The notes below the pieces were generated by a model. The model saw only the letters and a list, made by a program, of their open reading frames with translations, ran no database searches and was not told the origin of the DNA. This document shows positions 1 through 9,969 of a DNA stretch of 64,000 nucleotides, one piece after another; the first letter of the stretch is position 1, and every line of letters starts with the position of its first letter. The DNA comes from Prorocentrum cordatum (Eukaryota; Sar; Dinophyceae; Prorocentrales; Prorocentraceae). Location: assembly GCA_963575745.1 (NCBI GenBank), contig CAUYUJ010021154.1, forward strand, positions 1 through 64,000, given 5' to 3'. Position numbers and translations under genes: made by a program.

Positions 1-1384
<1,384 letters not shown>

Positions 1385-1404
1385 CACTACTACCCCAGCG
1401 AAGC

Positions 1405-1596
1405 ATGCCGACCGTGGTGGGCTTCAGGCGTGTCTCCGCGTGCCCTCGCACATATCCCCTGTGTATTCTTCCTCCTGCCTTTTTCTATATTCCTACATCT
1501 ATCTTGTTGAGGGAGCCGAAAAGGAGGAAGAGGAGGAGGGAGAGAAGGCGATGGGAGGCAAGACAGAAGGCGGTCGTCCTCGAGTCCTTCACGTAA
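1405..1596 (+). CDS. Short conserved reading frame, MPTVV peptide, copy 1
   Basis: A 63-codon frame starts at ATG 1405 and directly follows the (ACT)n tract. Its first ~33 residues match two other copies in the window (27756-28004 and 28857-28958, both minus strand). Codons for Thr3, Val4, Val5, Val10 and Ala12 differ mainly at third positions among the copies, which suggests coding constraint rather than simple DNA repetition. After about residue 34, nucleotide similarity to copy 2 continues in another frame, where an acidic stretch ends in the motif GGKTEG, so this copy probably carries a frameshift near 1510. I do not recognise the family. The middle is hydrophobic (Pro/Leu/Tyr-rich), and a signal or membrane role is only a guess. 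Confidence 0.4.
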   Translation: MPTVVGFRRVSACPRTYPLCILPPAFFYIPTSILLREPKRRKRRRERRRWEARQKAVVLESFT

Positions 1597-1640
1597 CCGA
1601 CTCTGACGATTCATACGACGGCGACCTCTCAGACGATGCT

Positions 1641-1688
<48 letters not shown>

Positions 1689-2024
1689 CGTGCTTACGAT
1701 GACAACGACGACTTCGACGACGACGATTCAATGGACGACGGCGTCGACGATCCAGCGATCTTTCCCGACCAGTTCTGCAGTGCGCACGCGGCACATGTCA
1801 CTGCCCTGCTCAGGCTCGCAGCTATGAGCTGCACCTGAAAGGCAGGTTCGCCCATCAAGTCGGGCGCGGGCAGCAGGCGGCAGGTTAGGATGGAGAGGTG
1901 GAAGAGGAGCAGCAGGGGAAACTCGCCTCCAAGATCGGTCCCCTCGAACAGATCTGAGGAATCACGGAACTCAGAGTGTGCACGTCCTGGACCAGAACGC
2001 AGGTGGTGTGAGTAGTTGGGGCCC
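1597..2024. other. (GAC)n run and unique spacer
   Basis: A pure (GAC) run at about 1644-1688 sits inside a longer Asp-codon-rich stretch to about 1760. It continues in frame with the acidic alternative frame of the preceding small ORF and reaches a stop at about 1838. From 1840 to 2024 I see no gene, only GC-rich unique sequence. Confidence 0.6.
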
Positions 2025-2205
2025 CTCGCCCTGGCGTGAGTCGTTCGGGGCCCTCCTTGTGTGAGTCGTTCGGGCCCCTCGCCGAACGACTCACACATCG
2101 AGGATGGGGCCCGAACGACTCACACATCGAGGAGGGGCCCGAACGACTCTGACCAGGAGGGGGGGCCCGAACGACTCACACCAGGAGGGGAGCACCGAAC
2201 GAATC
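2025..2205. repeat. Array 1 of the ~28-bp minisatellite, with an inversion
   Basis: Repeated units carry the core GCCCGAACGACTCACAC followed by a GAGG-type linker. The first units (2035-2085) are reverse-complement (GTGTGAGTCGTTCGGGC) and the later ones (2085-2200) are forward, so the array has a head-to-head junction at the bases CTCGCCGAACGAC. The same core forms the arrays at 4725, 7818, 13946, 17801 and 24716. Confidence 0.85.
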
Positions 2206-2530
2206 CACTGCGCCGTGGTAGCGGCCACACCCACGGATAAAACTGCCTGGTCTCCCAGTGTGGCCAAGTAGCGATACCACCCATTACTGATGCAGCGGTG
2301 TATCACAAGGTCATCCCAGTACTGGGCGAGAGACCATGCACCATATCAGCCCATTGCCGGACGCCCGAAGGAACCCAGCAATCACCAATAATAAGAGGCA
2401 ATAGCGGCGAGTACAGTAACCAGCACCATCACCTGAGCAGGGCAACCAGCACCATTACAGAGTATAGAAACCAGCACTAGAGAACCCACGTACGGAAGCT
2501 GAGTTGAGGCAACATCCCGTGTCCCGACTC
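2206..2530. repeat. Flank of array 1, duplicated at 4361-5327
   Basis: Starts with AATCCACTG. It contains recurring blocks (GGTGTATC, CCAGTACTG, AGAGACCATGCACCAT, GAACCCAGCAA, CACCAATAATAAGAG, repeated CAGCACCAT) found in nearly the same order after and before array 2 at 4.6-5.1 kb. The repeated CAGCACCAT motif is itself a short degenerate tandem repeat. No coding signal was seen. Confidence 0.7.
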
Positions 2531-2533
2531 GCT

Positions 2534-3343
2534 CTACCCAGAGTCATAGTGGTAAGTAGCGCACTCGACAGTCGTGCAATAAAGAGCATACACCATCTGA
2601 GCCCAATGCCGTACGTGTTCCTCCAACAAGGTCATACGGGCGTCCAGAAACGCGTGGCTCTCCTGCCTAGTAGGTGCAGGACCAGGTGCGGGTGGCGAAC
2701 GGCTACCCCTCTGGGCCTGCGCGCCATCCACGTCATCAGCCCGATCGGTGGAAGCCTCGGAGATTTCGTCAAGAGCCTGGCGACGGTGGAGTGTCCGAGC
2801 TTCCTGCTCACGTCTCGTCGCGCTCTTGGTGTTGCTGAGGCGCTCATCGGGCTTGTCTGGGTACATCGTGTGCGCACTGGAACGGGGGCGACTCGCCAAC
2901 GGACATCCACGTACCCTTGGGATGCTCTTGCTGCGGCTACGATTGCGCGCCCTGCTCTGGATGCGTCTCCGCGGTATGCTGGTGGATCGGCGCCTCCGCG
3001 GAGAAGAGCTCCTGGCGCCAGCAGGTGCAGAAGTGCGGGATGCGCAAGCTGCTTTCGAACGCCCAGTCTTAGAGCGTCACTCCCAGAAGTTCCAAGGGTT
3101 AGGATCCGCCTTCCATAGGTATAGTTCATGAGCAAGCACGTCATCGATGTCGGGCTTCACCTCCTGGGGGCGCGTGCGATCTTCGGAGCGGCTGCGAAGA
3201 GGGGAGTCACGGCGTGCACGACGGAGTGCACGATCCAAATCACTCCGAAGTTCCTCGCCACTACGAGTAGCCATCGCGCGCGAGGTCGAGTGAGTACGTC
3301 CGCGCCGAGCTAAGCGCACTGCAGAAATTGTAGGCGGAGACAA
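2534..3343 (-). pseudogene. RS-rich reading frame broken by one in-frame TGA
   Basis: On the minus strand one frame runs from about 3343 to 2534 and is interrupted only by TGA at 3077-3079. The first part has an internal ATG (MATRSGEEL) and a charged Arg/Asp/Glu segment ending in PWNFWE. After the TGA the same frame is rich in RS and SR dipeptides (SRARNRSRSKS, RRRRSTSIPRRR), then acidic/Gln-rich, ending near LDARMTLLEEHVRHW, which could form a short coiled coil. The TGA may be a CGA (Arg) codon after one transition. The Arg/Ser composition recalls SR splicing factors or disordered linkers, but no RNA-binding domain is visible. The 5' end overlaps a dispersed repeat starting near 3308. Function unknown. 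It could be a decayed gene or a fragment of a mobile element. Confidence 0.4.
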
Positions 3344-3860
3344 CTCACAGCAACAGGGAGATTCCTGGGGAACGGCCGATCATATTATCTCCGACTTGCG
3401 TTGGGCCACAATGGCTACGGAAAACCGTCAGGGAATCGCCATGCCTTCGACCCGATAATGGCACAGTTCTTCTGGACCCAAGGCTCTCTCCCAATTCCTT
3501 GTGAACCTCCGTCCCTTGTCGCGACTCCCTGGAACCAGCAGTAGTGAAATCCCAGGAGCCCGCACGACTACCAAACCCGATAGGAACCAGAAAAAAAGCA
3601 GTCACTAGCAAAGCCGAGATCGGAGGAACCACCGAAGGCAAGCTAACAGGAACTGGCCAAGGAACCAGGGCCCCAGAAAAGCGAGATCCCAGGGACACGA
3701 ATGAAACGAATCAAACGAGGCAGAGGCGGAGGAGGAGGACTGTGAAGAGGACAACCATGTTTTCGCACAGGCCTTCGAGCCTGGTCGACTCGGTCGAAGA
3801 GCAGGCTGCGGTGCTCGGGCGCTCAGGCAGCGCCGCAGCGAGAAATCTCGGCGATCGGCG
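3308..3860. repeat. Dispersed repeat, tandem copy 1
   Basis: Contains the block CAGGGAGATTCCTGGGGAA (about 3353) and a long stretch ending near AACGAGGCAGAGGCGGAGG. It is repeated about 520 bp downstream (3861-4360) and again, more diverged, at 17040-17415. On the minus strand 3345-3698 is open and reads VPWPVPVSLP...PIGFGSRAGS. The 17-kb copy keeps a related open frame (VPWSVPV...PIGFTSRAGS). Confidence 0.8.
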
Positions 3861-4360
3861 CTCTCTCAAACAGGGAGATTCCTGGGGAATGGCCGAGAAT
3901 ATTATATCCTACTTGTGTTGGGCCACAATGGCAACGGAAAGCCGTCGGGGAATCGCCATGCCTTCGACCCGACTGTGGCGCAGTTCTTCAGGATCCAAGC
4001 CTCTCTCACACTTCCTTGTGCACCTCCGTCCCTTGTCACGACTCCCTGGAGCCAGCGGCAGAGAAATCCCAGGGGCCCGCGCGACTACCAAACCCGATGG
4101 GAACCAAAAAAAAGACAGTCACTAGCAAAGCCGAGATCGGAGGAACCACCGAAGGCAAGCTAACAGGAACCGGCCAAGGAACCAGGGCCCCAGAAAAGCG
4201 AGATCCCAGGGACACGAAAAAAACGAATCAAACGAGGCAGAGGCGGAGGAGGAGGATTGTGAAGAGGACACACATGTTTCCGCACAGGCCTTCGAGCCTG
4301 GTCGACTCGGTCGCAGAGCAGGCTGCGGTGTTCAGGCGCTCAGGCAGCGCTAGAAACCAG
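3861..4360. repeat. Dispersed repeat, tandem copy 2
   Basis: A direct tandem copy of 3308-3860 with about 520-bp spacing, including the poly-A/AAAACGAATC stretch and the end motif GAGCCTGGTCGACTCGGTC. Reading frames on either strand are shorter here than in copy 1, so any coding content is degraded. Confidence 0.8.
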
Positions 4361-4724
4361 CACGAGAGAACTCAGGTACGGGCTCCAACCAGGTTGCAAT
4401 ACAAATCCCACCAGCGGGATGTTTCCTATACTAAAACACACCTGAAGCGCCACGGAAACTGAGTAGAGGCACATCCGCCATTGGATACATACCGAAGCTC
4501 AAGCCGTGTATACAGGAACCACCGAAGCCATTGAGGCAACATCCTGTATCCAGCCTCACTGTACCCAGAGGTATTCTCGTATAGCAGCGTACCATCCATA
4601 GTGGTAAGTATTGACCTCACCAGTACTGCAGGAAAGACCATGCACCATCATAGCCCACTGCCTGACACCCCAAGGAACCCAGCAAGCACCAATAATAAGA
4701 GACAATAACGGCGACCACCTCGGG
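4361..4724. repeat. Duplicated block, copy 1 (partner at 4885-5327)
   Basis: Shares long stretches with 5092-5300: CACCTGAAGCGCCAC, GAGTAGAGGCACATCC, CATTGGATA and ATTGAGGCAACATCC, in the same order. A shorter match (GTTGAGGCAACATCCCGT) lies at 2503. No coding signal. Confidence 0.75.
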
Positions 4725-4884
4725 CCGGCCCCCTCGCCCTGGTTTGAGTCGTTCGGGCCCCTCCTTGTGTGAGTCGTTCGGGCGTCTCGCCGAACGACTC
4801 CGAGAACGAGGAGGGGCCCGAACGCTTCATACCAGGAGGGGAGACTCGAACGACTCTCAAAAAGAGGAGGGCACCGAACAAATC
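4725..4884. repeat. Array 2 of the ~28-bp minisatellite, with an inversion
   Basis: Two or three reverse-complement units (GAGTCGTTCGGGC) are followed by forward units (GGGCCCGAACG), meeting at CTCGCCGAACGAC. This is the same head-to-head junction as in array 1. The flanks also match those of array 1, so arrays 1 and 2 are segmental duplicates. Confidence 0.85.
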
Positions 4885-5327
4885 CACTGAACCCAATGAA
4901 CGCCCGCACCCATTGATACAACTGCCTGAGCTCCCAGGTTGCGATACCACTCATGGCAGATTGCGCGGTGTATCCAAAGGTAATCTCACCAATGAACCAT
5001 CACTGAGTACAGTAACCAGCACCCTCACCAGAACAGGGTAACCAGCACCATCACAGAGTACAATAATCAGCACCAGAGAACCATAGTACGGGGTTCAGCC
5101 GAGTGGAGTACAAGTCCCACTAGCAAGCTGTTTCCTATAGCACAGCCCACCTGAAGCGCCACTGAAAATGAGTAGAGGCACATCCACCATTGGATAGATA
5201 CCGAAGCCGTAGCCATGTATACAAGAACCCCCGAACCCATTGAGGCAACATCCCGTTTCCAGCCTCACTATACCCAGAGATAGTGTCGCCAGTAGTAAGT
5301 CTGAGACGACGAGCTCCGCGCGGTACC
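4885..5327. repeat. Duplicated block, copy 2, abutting the Helitron 3' end
   Basis: The first half resembles 2206-2500 and the second half (5092-5300) resembles 4378-4640. It ends at the stop codon of the Helitron gene (5328), so it lies just outside or at the edge of that element. Confidence 0.7.
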
Positions 5328-6659
5328 TCATCGTCCCCAGGCTTTGCTCCGCCATTCCGGAATCGGTTGCAACTCGTCCAAGAACTTGCGGTCGTCGGCG
5401 GATATCGAGCCCGTGGCTGCCCGGCCAGCGTTTCTCTTCGAAAAAGACGGGGGTCAGCGGGCATCTGGCCTGGTGAATGCGGCAATGGCACTTGCACTTT
5501 CGCTTGCTCTTCTGCAGTGCTTTGCGCAGGTGGCGCACTCTTTCTTCGATGTCAGCGACGCACTCCTTGCACTGTAGCTTCATGCGATTGCTATGCTTGT
5601 GGTTCTCCAGTAGCTTTTGGTTGAACTTACGGGCGCCGAACCTGCAAGTGCACCTCTGGCACATGTACGTCTCCAGGTCAGACGGGTCGAATCCTAGCGC
5701 ACGGCATGCTTTGCAGACCAAAGTTGTGCCCTGAGAAGACGCGTGATTCTTGCGTTCAGACTTCGACCAGTACTTCAGCTCATACGCCGTTGCACATTTC
5801 CCGCACCGCAGCTTCGTCTGGGAATGTTGCCCGTCTCCTGGTCGTGCCTCTTCAGCCAGGAGAACAACTTCTCGTCCACTTTCTCCTTCGGCAGATCGCG
5901 ATCTCCTGGATGCAACGGCACATCTCGAGCGTAGCACCACGAGAGCTGAACGTTCTTCTGCTTGGCAAACTCCCTCGCGCGCAGGTTCGTCGCGAAGTAC
6001 CTGGGCACGTTGAAAGTGTACAGAGCTGGCGCGCCGCTGAATGGGTTCATGCGAAGCTCTGGCGCCAGCGAGTCGGCGTCGGTCAGAACCCTGTGTCTCT
6101 TGCCTCGCTCCGCGCGGCACTCCGCGCACTCGCCCTCTGGCGACTTCAGAAGCGCCGCCATGTCGGCGCACCCTCCCGAGAAGCGCTCTTTCCAAGTCTT
6201 GCGATACGGGCCAACTACTGGGTCGTCAACCACGTCGTCGTTGCAACCGCACTTGCCCACGCTCGGGGACGTCGACGTCGGGAGCCCGTGGAAGTAGCTG
6301 TAATCCTCCATGCTGAGGTTTCCAACTCTGCACTGGCCCAGAAACGAGTTGCACCATTCATCGTCGCACCTCATCAATTCGGTCAACTGCCAGAAAGATC
6401 GCACGCTGTCGACGCCGTCCTGCCAGAACAGCTCCAACGCGCGGTGCGCGCACCCTGCCGGCACGTCCAGCGGGTTGGATGCCAGGAAGGTGCCCGTCAC
6501 GGGGTGCAACTGCCAAAAATCAGCGCACGTGACCACGTTCACTCCCCCGAAGGCGCGATGCGACTCCCCCGCCCTCTTCTTGCACGTGCCCCTCACCCGG
6601 ACAGCGGCACTTACCACTCGTTCCAGGGTGCCGAGCAGCTCCGCGGACATCATGCTCAC
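5328..6659 (-). pseudogene. Helitron helicase remnant and Cys-rich C-terminus
   Basis: Resumes in frame with VSMMSAELLGTLERVV, then motif III-like ADFWQLHPV, FWQLTELMRCD and FNVPRYFATNLRAREFAKQ, up to LKRHDQETGNIP. There the frame shifts near 5820 directly into a Cys-rich region (LRCGKCATAYELK, LVCKACRALGF, CQRCTCRFGARKF, LQCKECV, CKCHCRIHQARCPLTPV). In related proteins several hundred residues with the remaining helicase motifs would lie between (family knowledge from memory), so an internal deletion is inferred. A second frameshift near 5410 leads to ISADDRKFLDELQPIPEW and a natural-looking stop at 5328. Confidence 0.75.
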
Positions 6660-6663
6660 CTGG

Positions 6664-7669
6664 AAATTCGCCGGCCCAACGGGCCAGGGCGTGCTAAGAT
6701 CTCCGGTAACTGGTTAACAGTATTAACAGTATTTCTAGTTCGCGCGCGCGGGGCGGCCCCTGGGGGTCCCCCGGCGAAAAGTACCCCGACCAACGCACGG
6801 TCGCCGCCCGACCAAGTCTACTCAGAGATGGTTTTCCTTCTGGGTGCGGCCTCTCAGGCTCCCCAGAGCGCGCTCAGAGTGCCCCAAGAGGCCCCCAAGA
6901 CTGCCCAAGAGGCCCCCGAGACGCCCAAAGAGCGCTCGAAGACGCCGAAGATGACCCAAGACGGCCCAAAAAGGCCCCAAGACAGCCCAAGAGGCCTTCC
7001 AAGACGCCCCAAGGAGCTTCCAAGAGGCCTCCGAAGAGAGCCCCAAGAGGCCAAAATCGTTGATTTTCATTGGTTTTTCTGTGTTTTTCTTTGTGTTCCG
7101 AATTCTCGGCTGCCGGACGCTCCAAGACGGCCCAAGAGGCCCCAAGGACCGCTCAAGAGGCCCACGAAGCTCCACCAGACGGCGCCGACCGAAACGACCC
7201 AAAGAGAGCCCCAAACGCTCCAATTGCCGCCCAAGACGGACCAAGAGGCCCAAAGACGGGCCCAAGAGGGACTCAGGAGGGATACCGAGAACTCAAAAAT
7301 GGAGCCCTCCGTCCCAGAAGGCGCCCAGGAGGTCCCAAAGAGGCCCCAAGAGGCCTCCAAGAGGCCCCAAGATGTCGCCAAGAGGCCACAGGAGACTCCC
7401 AGGAGGCCCAAAAGAAGCCCCAGAAGGCTTCAAACATGTCTCCCAGGCGCCCCCGAACGGCCTCTCAACAGACCCCAAGAGGCCCCCCAAAGAAGCATCT
7501 TGACGACGACTCTATTTCGCCCCATCGAGAGACGACCCCCAGGGAACTGCCTCACCATCAAAACTCCCCACGCAACGCGTCCGAACGACACCCGCCCCCA
7601 AGAGCGCAACATGGGCAACGAACACACAGACAAAAAACAACGATGCCATATCACGGGCCGGCGGAATGA
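6664..7669. mobile_element. Inverted-repeat element, family X, long copy
   Basis: Left end AATTCGCCGGCCC (6665-6677) is the near-exact reverse complement of the right end GGGCCGGCGGAAT (7655-7667). The left end continues into a small hairpin (GGCCCAACGGGCC). A shorter copy at 38634-39000 shares both ends and the block GTGCTAAGATCTCCGG. The interior (6870-7500) is a degenerate tandem repeat built on GCCCCAAGAGG. There is no transposase, so it is non-autonomous (MITE-like). Confidence 0.7.
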
Positions 7670-7689
7670 GCGAAGCGATTCAATAATGA

Positions 7690-7817
7690 ATACGGAACAT
7701 GTCTCTTATTCTTTGTGGGCTGAGCTATGCTCATTGCCTCCACAGTCCTTGCAAACATAGAGACGCATGGGGTGCACTAGAGGATTCCCAAACTTTGCCA
7801 CGAGGGCGCCGTTACAT
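7690..7817 (+). repeat. Array leader, copy 1
   Basis: Contains TGTCTCTTATT, the near-palindrome TGAGCTATGCTCA (7722-7734), TGCCTCCACAG, AGACGCATGGGGTGCACTAG and CGTTACA. Related leaders precede the arrays at 13946, 17801 (two versions) and 24716. Confidence 0.75.
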
Positions 7818-8160
7818 GTGACGAGGAGCCCGAACGACTCACACCACGAGAAGCGCGAACGACTCACACCAGGACGAGGGGCCCGAACGACTCACACGAC
7901 CAGGAATTCGAACGACTCGCACCAGGAGGAGGAGCCCGAACAACTCACACAAGGACGAGGGGCTCCAGCGACTCACACCACGAGGAGCCCGAACGCCTCA
8001 CACCAGGACGAGGGGCCCGAACGACTCACACAACGAGGAGCCCGAACATCTCACACCAGGAGGAAGGGCCCCAACGACCCACACCATGAGGAGCCCGAAC
8101 GACTCACACCACGAGGAGGGCAACGAACGATGCACTCCATGGAGTGACTCGTTCGGTGCC
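7818..8160. repeat. Array 3 of the ~28-bp minisatellite
   Basis: About a dozen units with the core GCCCGAACGACTCACAC separated by CACGAGGAG or AGGACGAGG linkers. The last unit is inverted: GAACGA, then CACTCCATGGAGTG, then ACTCGTTCGG, giving a perfect short palindrome at the array end next to the exon junction. Confidence 0.85.
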
Positions 8161-8168
8161 CTCGGGAC

Positions 8169-9969
8169 CTCGCCGATGATGATCACGCGCAGGGCCCCGC
8201 ACTTCATGGACTGCTTGTGCCTGTCGCCCGTGGCATTCCCGTCGTCGTTCCGCGCCGGAATGCCGCTCCAGTGGTGCACCGTGTGGCCGTTGATCTGCGC
8301 CGCCATGGCATTTTGAAACGCCAAACAAACGAACTGAACGCCGTGCTCCCAACCGAGACCTTCTTCCGTTAAATACCGCATCCAGCCGATGACGGCACTT
8401 TTCCCGGTGCCCGGAAATCCGTGCACTACGTCCAGCAGAGGCTCCCCGGAATTCTGGTTCACGTTGCCCTGTTGCTTCTCCAGCCACTCAATCTTCAAAC
8501 GTCGAACGAAGTGCTCGAGAAACTGGCGCTGTTTCTCGTTCGGGATCTTCGAACTCGCCAAGATGGAAGCAAACGCTTTGTCAATGCTGGTGAAGCCATT
8601 TCCTGCAGGGTTGAACGAAGCCACAGCATCTCGCTTCTCGTCGAAAGGAGCATCGTGCGCCTTCTGGCTCGTGACACCTGCGGTTAAAGCTGCTAGGTGG
8701 TCCTGGTACGCATCCTCGAAGATGTTTCCCGGGCATCCACGGACGCCAGCCTCGACGCCAGATGGTTCCGTCTTCCACACTCGCTCTCCGATGCGATGGC
8801 TTTGTTCATACTCGTGAAGTCGGACACTTTTCTTCGCTCGGCTGTTCTCCGAAGCATTCACCTTCGCTTTCGCCGAGGCGGTCCACTTCTCGCCGAGGCT
8901 GTCTTCTTCTTTGGCCGATTGGAGCAGTTGTTGAAACTTTCCACCAGGGAGCTTCAGTGGAGGCATATATTGCTCTTCCTCCGACGCATCTGCCTCGCTC
9001 TGATCATCTGCCGCCTTGCCGGACGACGCCATCGTATTCAACGGGGAACTCTGGATGAGTTTCGCCGCCGCCTGGCTGACCACGTTCCCGCGCACGTACT
9101 CGTCCCAAGCGCTCTTCCAGGATACGCTGTCCAGCGCCGATGTCGTCCCTGTTGTGGATGTCTTCTTTGTCAGTCTACACGAAGCTCGAACTTGGGGCGA
9201 CTGGTGCTGGGCCTCCTGCCAATGCCGCAGTGCCGCTGACTCCATCCCCAACATACTCAGGTGAGGCACAGACACGTCTCCTCCATAGAGCGTCCAGGGA
9301 CGGAAAAATAGACTGCAATACTGAGCGTTGTAGGTAGAACTTTTGTGTACGCTGGGCATTGGCAAGCCTTCGATGACCACCACGTCCGGCCTCGCTTTCC
9401 TGACCAGAACCCATGAGTGGCAGAAGACGCCTGCGTCATGCGGAAAAACGAAATACTCGTCGGTCTCGGGTGTCACTGCTATGTAATGCTCTCCAGGCTT
9501 CGCGGCGACCTCCCCATCCTTGTACTGCTTGCTCGTGATTAATTGTTGACCTCCTTTTGTCCACGCAGTTCGCGCTGGCTGGTTGCGGTTCAAGTAGTGC
9601 GTCGGAACCAGAAGTGGTTCGCACCTCCACTGCCGCAAGAACTCGTACGCCGACAACAACTTCCAAGGGTGCTGCACAGGGCGATATCCGTAGGCGTCGA
9701 ACTCGTTCACTCTCGATCGGTCCGTCCGCACGTGAGGTTTGCGAGCCGGCGGCACGTGCGTCGTCGCGCTGCTGTCCTTCATCTGCGACGAATTCTGGGA
9801 TGCTTCCAACCTGTTCATCCACGCCCGCCCATCAATCGCATGCTCGTTGAAGGTCCGGATGCACTCTGCCTTCAGAAGGTCGTTCTGGTCCAGGTTACAG
9901 CACAGGTTGTAGACTTCCACGGCGCCGCGGCACGTGCTGTTCATCTCGAGTTCCGTCATCAGCCTCCCG
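8169..9969 (-). pseudogene. Helitron helicase, N-terminal half, interrupted
   Basis: The frame enters after a frameshift near 9970 (LEMNSTCRGAVEVYNLC) and runs through an Asp/Glu/Ser-rich linker to the PIF1 core: NEKQRQFLEHFVRRL, Walker A GFPGTGKS (about 8397-8420), VQFVCLAFQNAMAAQING and HHWSGIPARN. It breaks in motif II at IIIGE (8169-8174), where the composite insertion begins. Gly replaces the metal-binding Asp expected in that position. Exon sequence resumes at 6659 with VSMMSAELLG. Confidence 0.85.

Larger units (their letters stand above)
6660..8168 (-). mobile_element. 1.5-kb composite insertion, AGGT-flanked, introner-like
   Basis: Interrupts the helicase codon series GAG|GTG in phase 0. 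On the minus strand the left junction reads GGCGAG|GTCCCG and the right TTTCCAG|GTGAGC, so AGGT is present at both ends. It could be a 4-bp target duplication or a proto-splice site. Removing the insert as a GT-AG intron restores IIIGEVSMMSAELLG. Content in plus-strand order: inverted-repeat element (6664-7669), conserved leader (7690-7817) and array 3 (7818-8160) ending in an inverted unit. This is what is expected of an introner, a transposon that supplies its own splice sites. Whether it is actually spliced cannot be seen. Confidence 0.7.

Noticed and set aside
5203-5224. Partial match to a dinoflagellate spliced-leader sequence (CCGTAGCCAT)
   Set aside because: Only the first ten bases match and the rest differs. 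It lies in a duplicated non-coding block.
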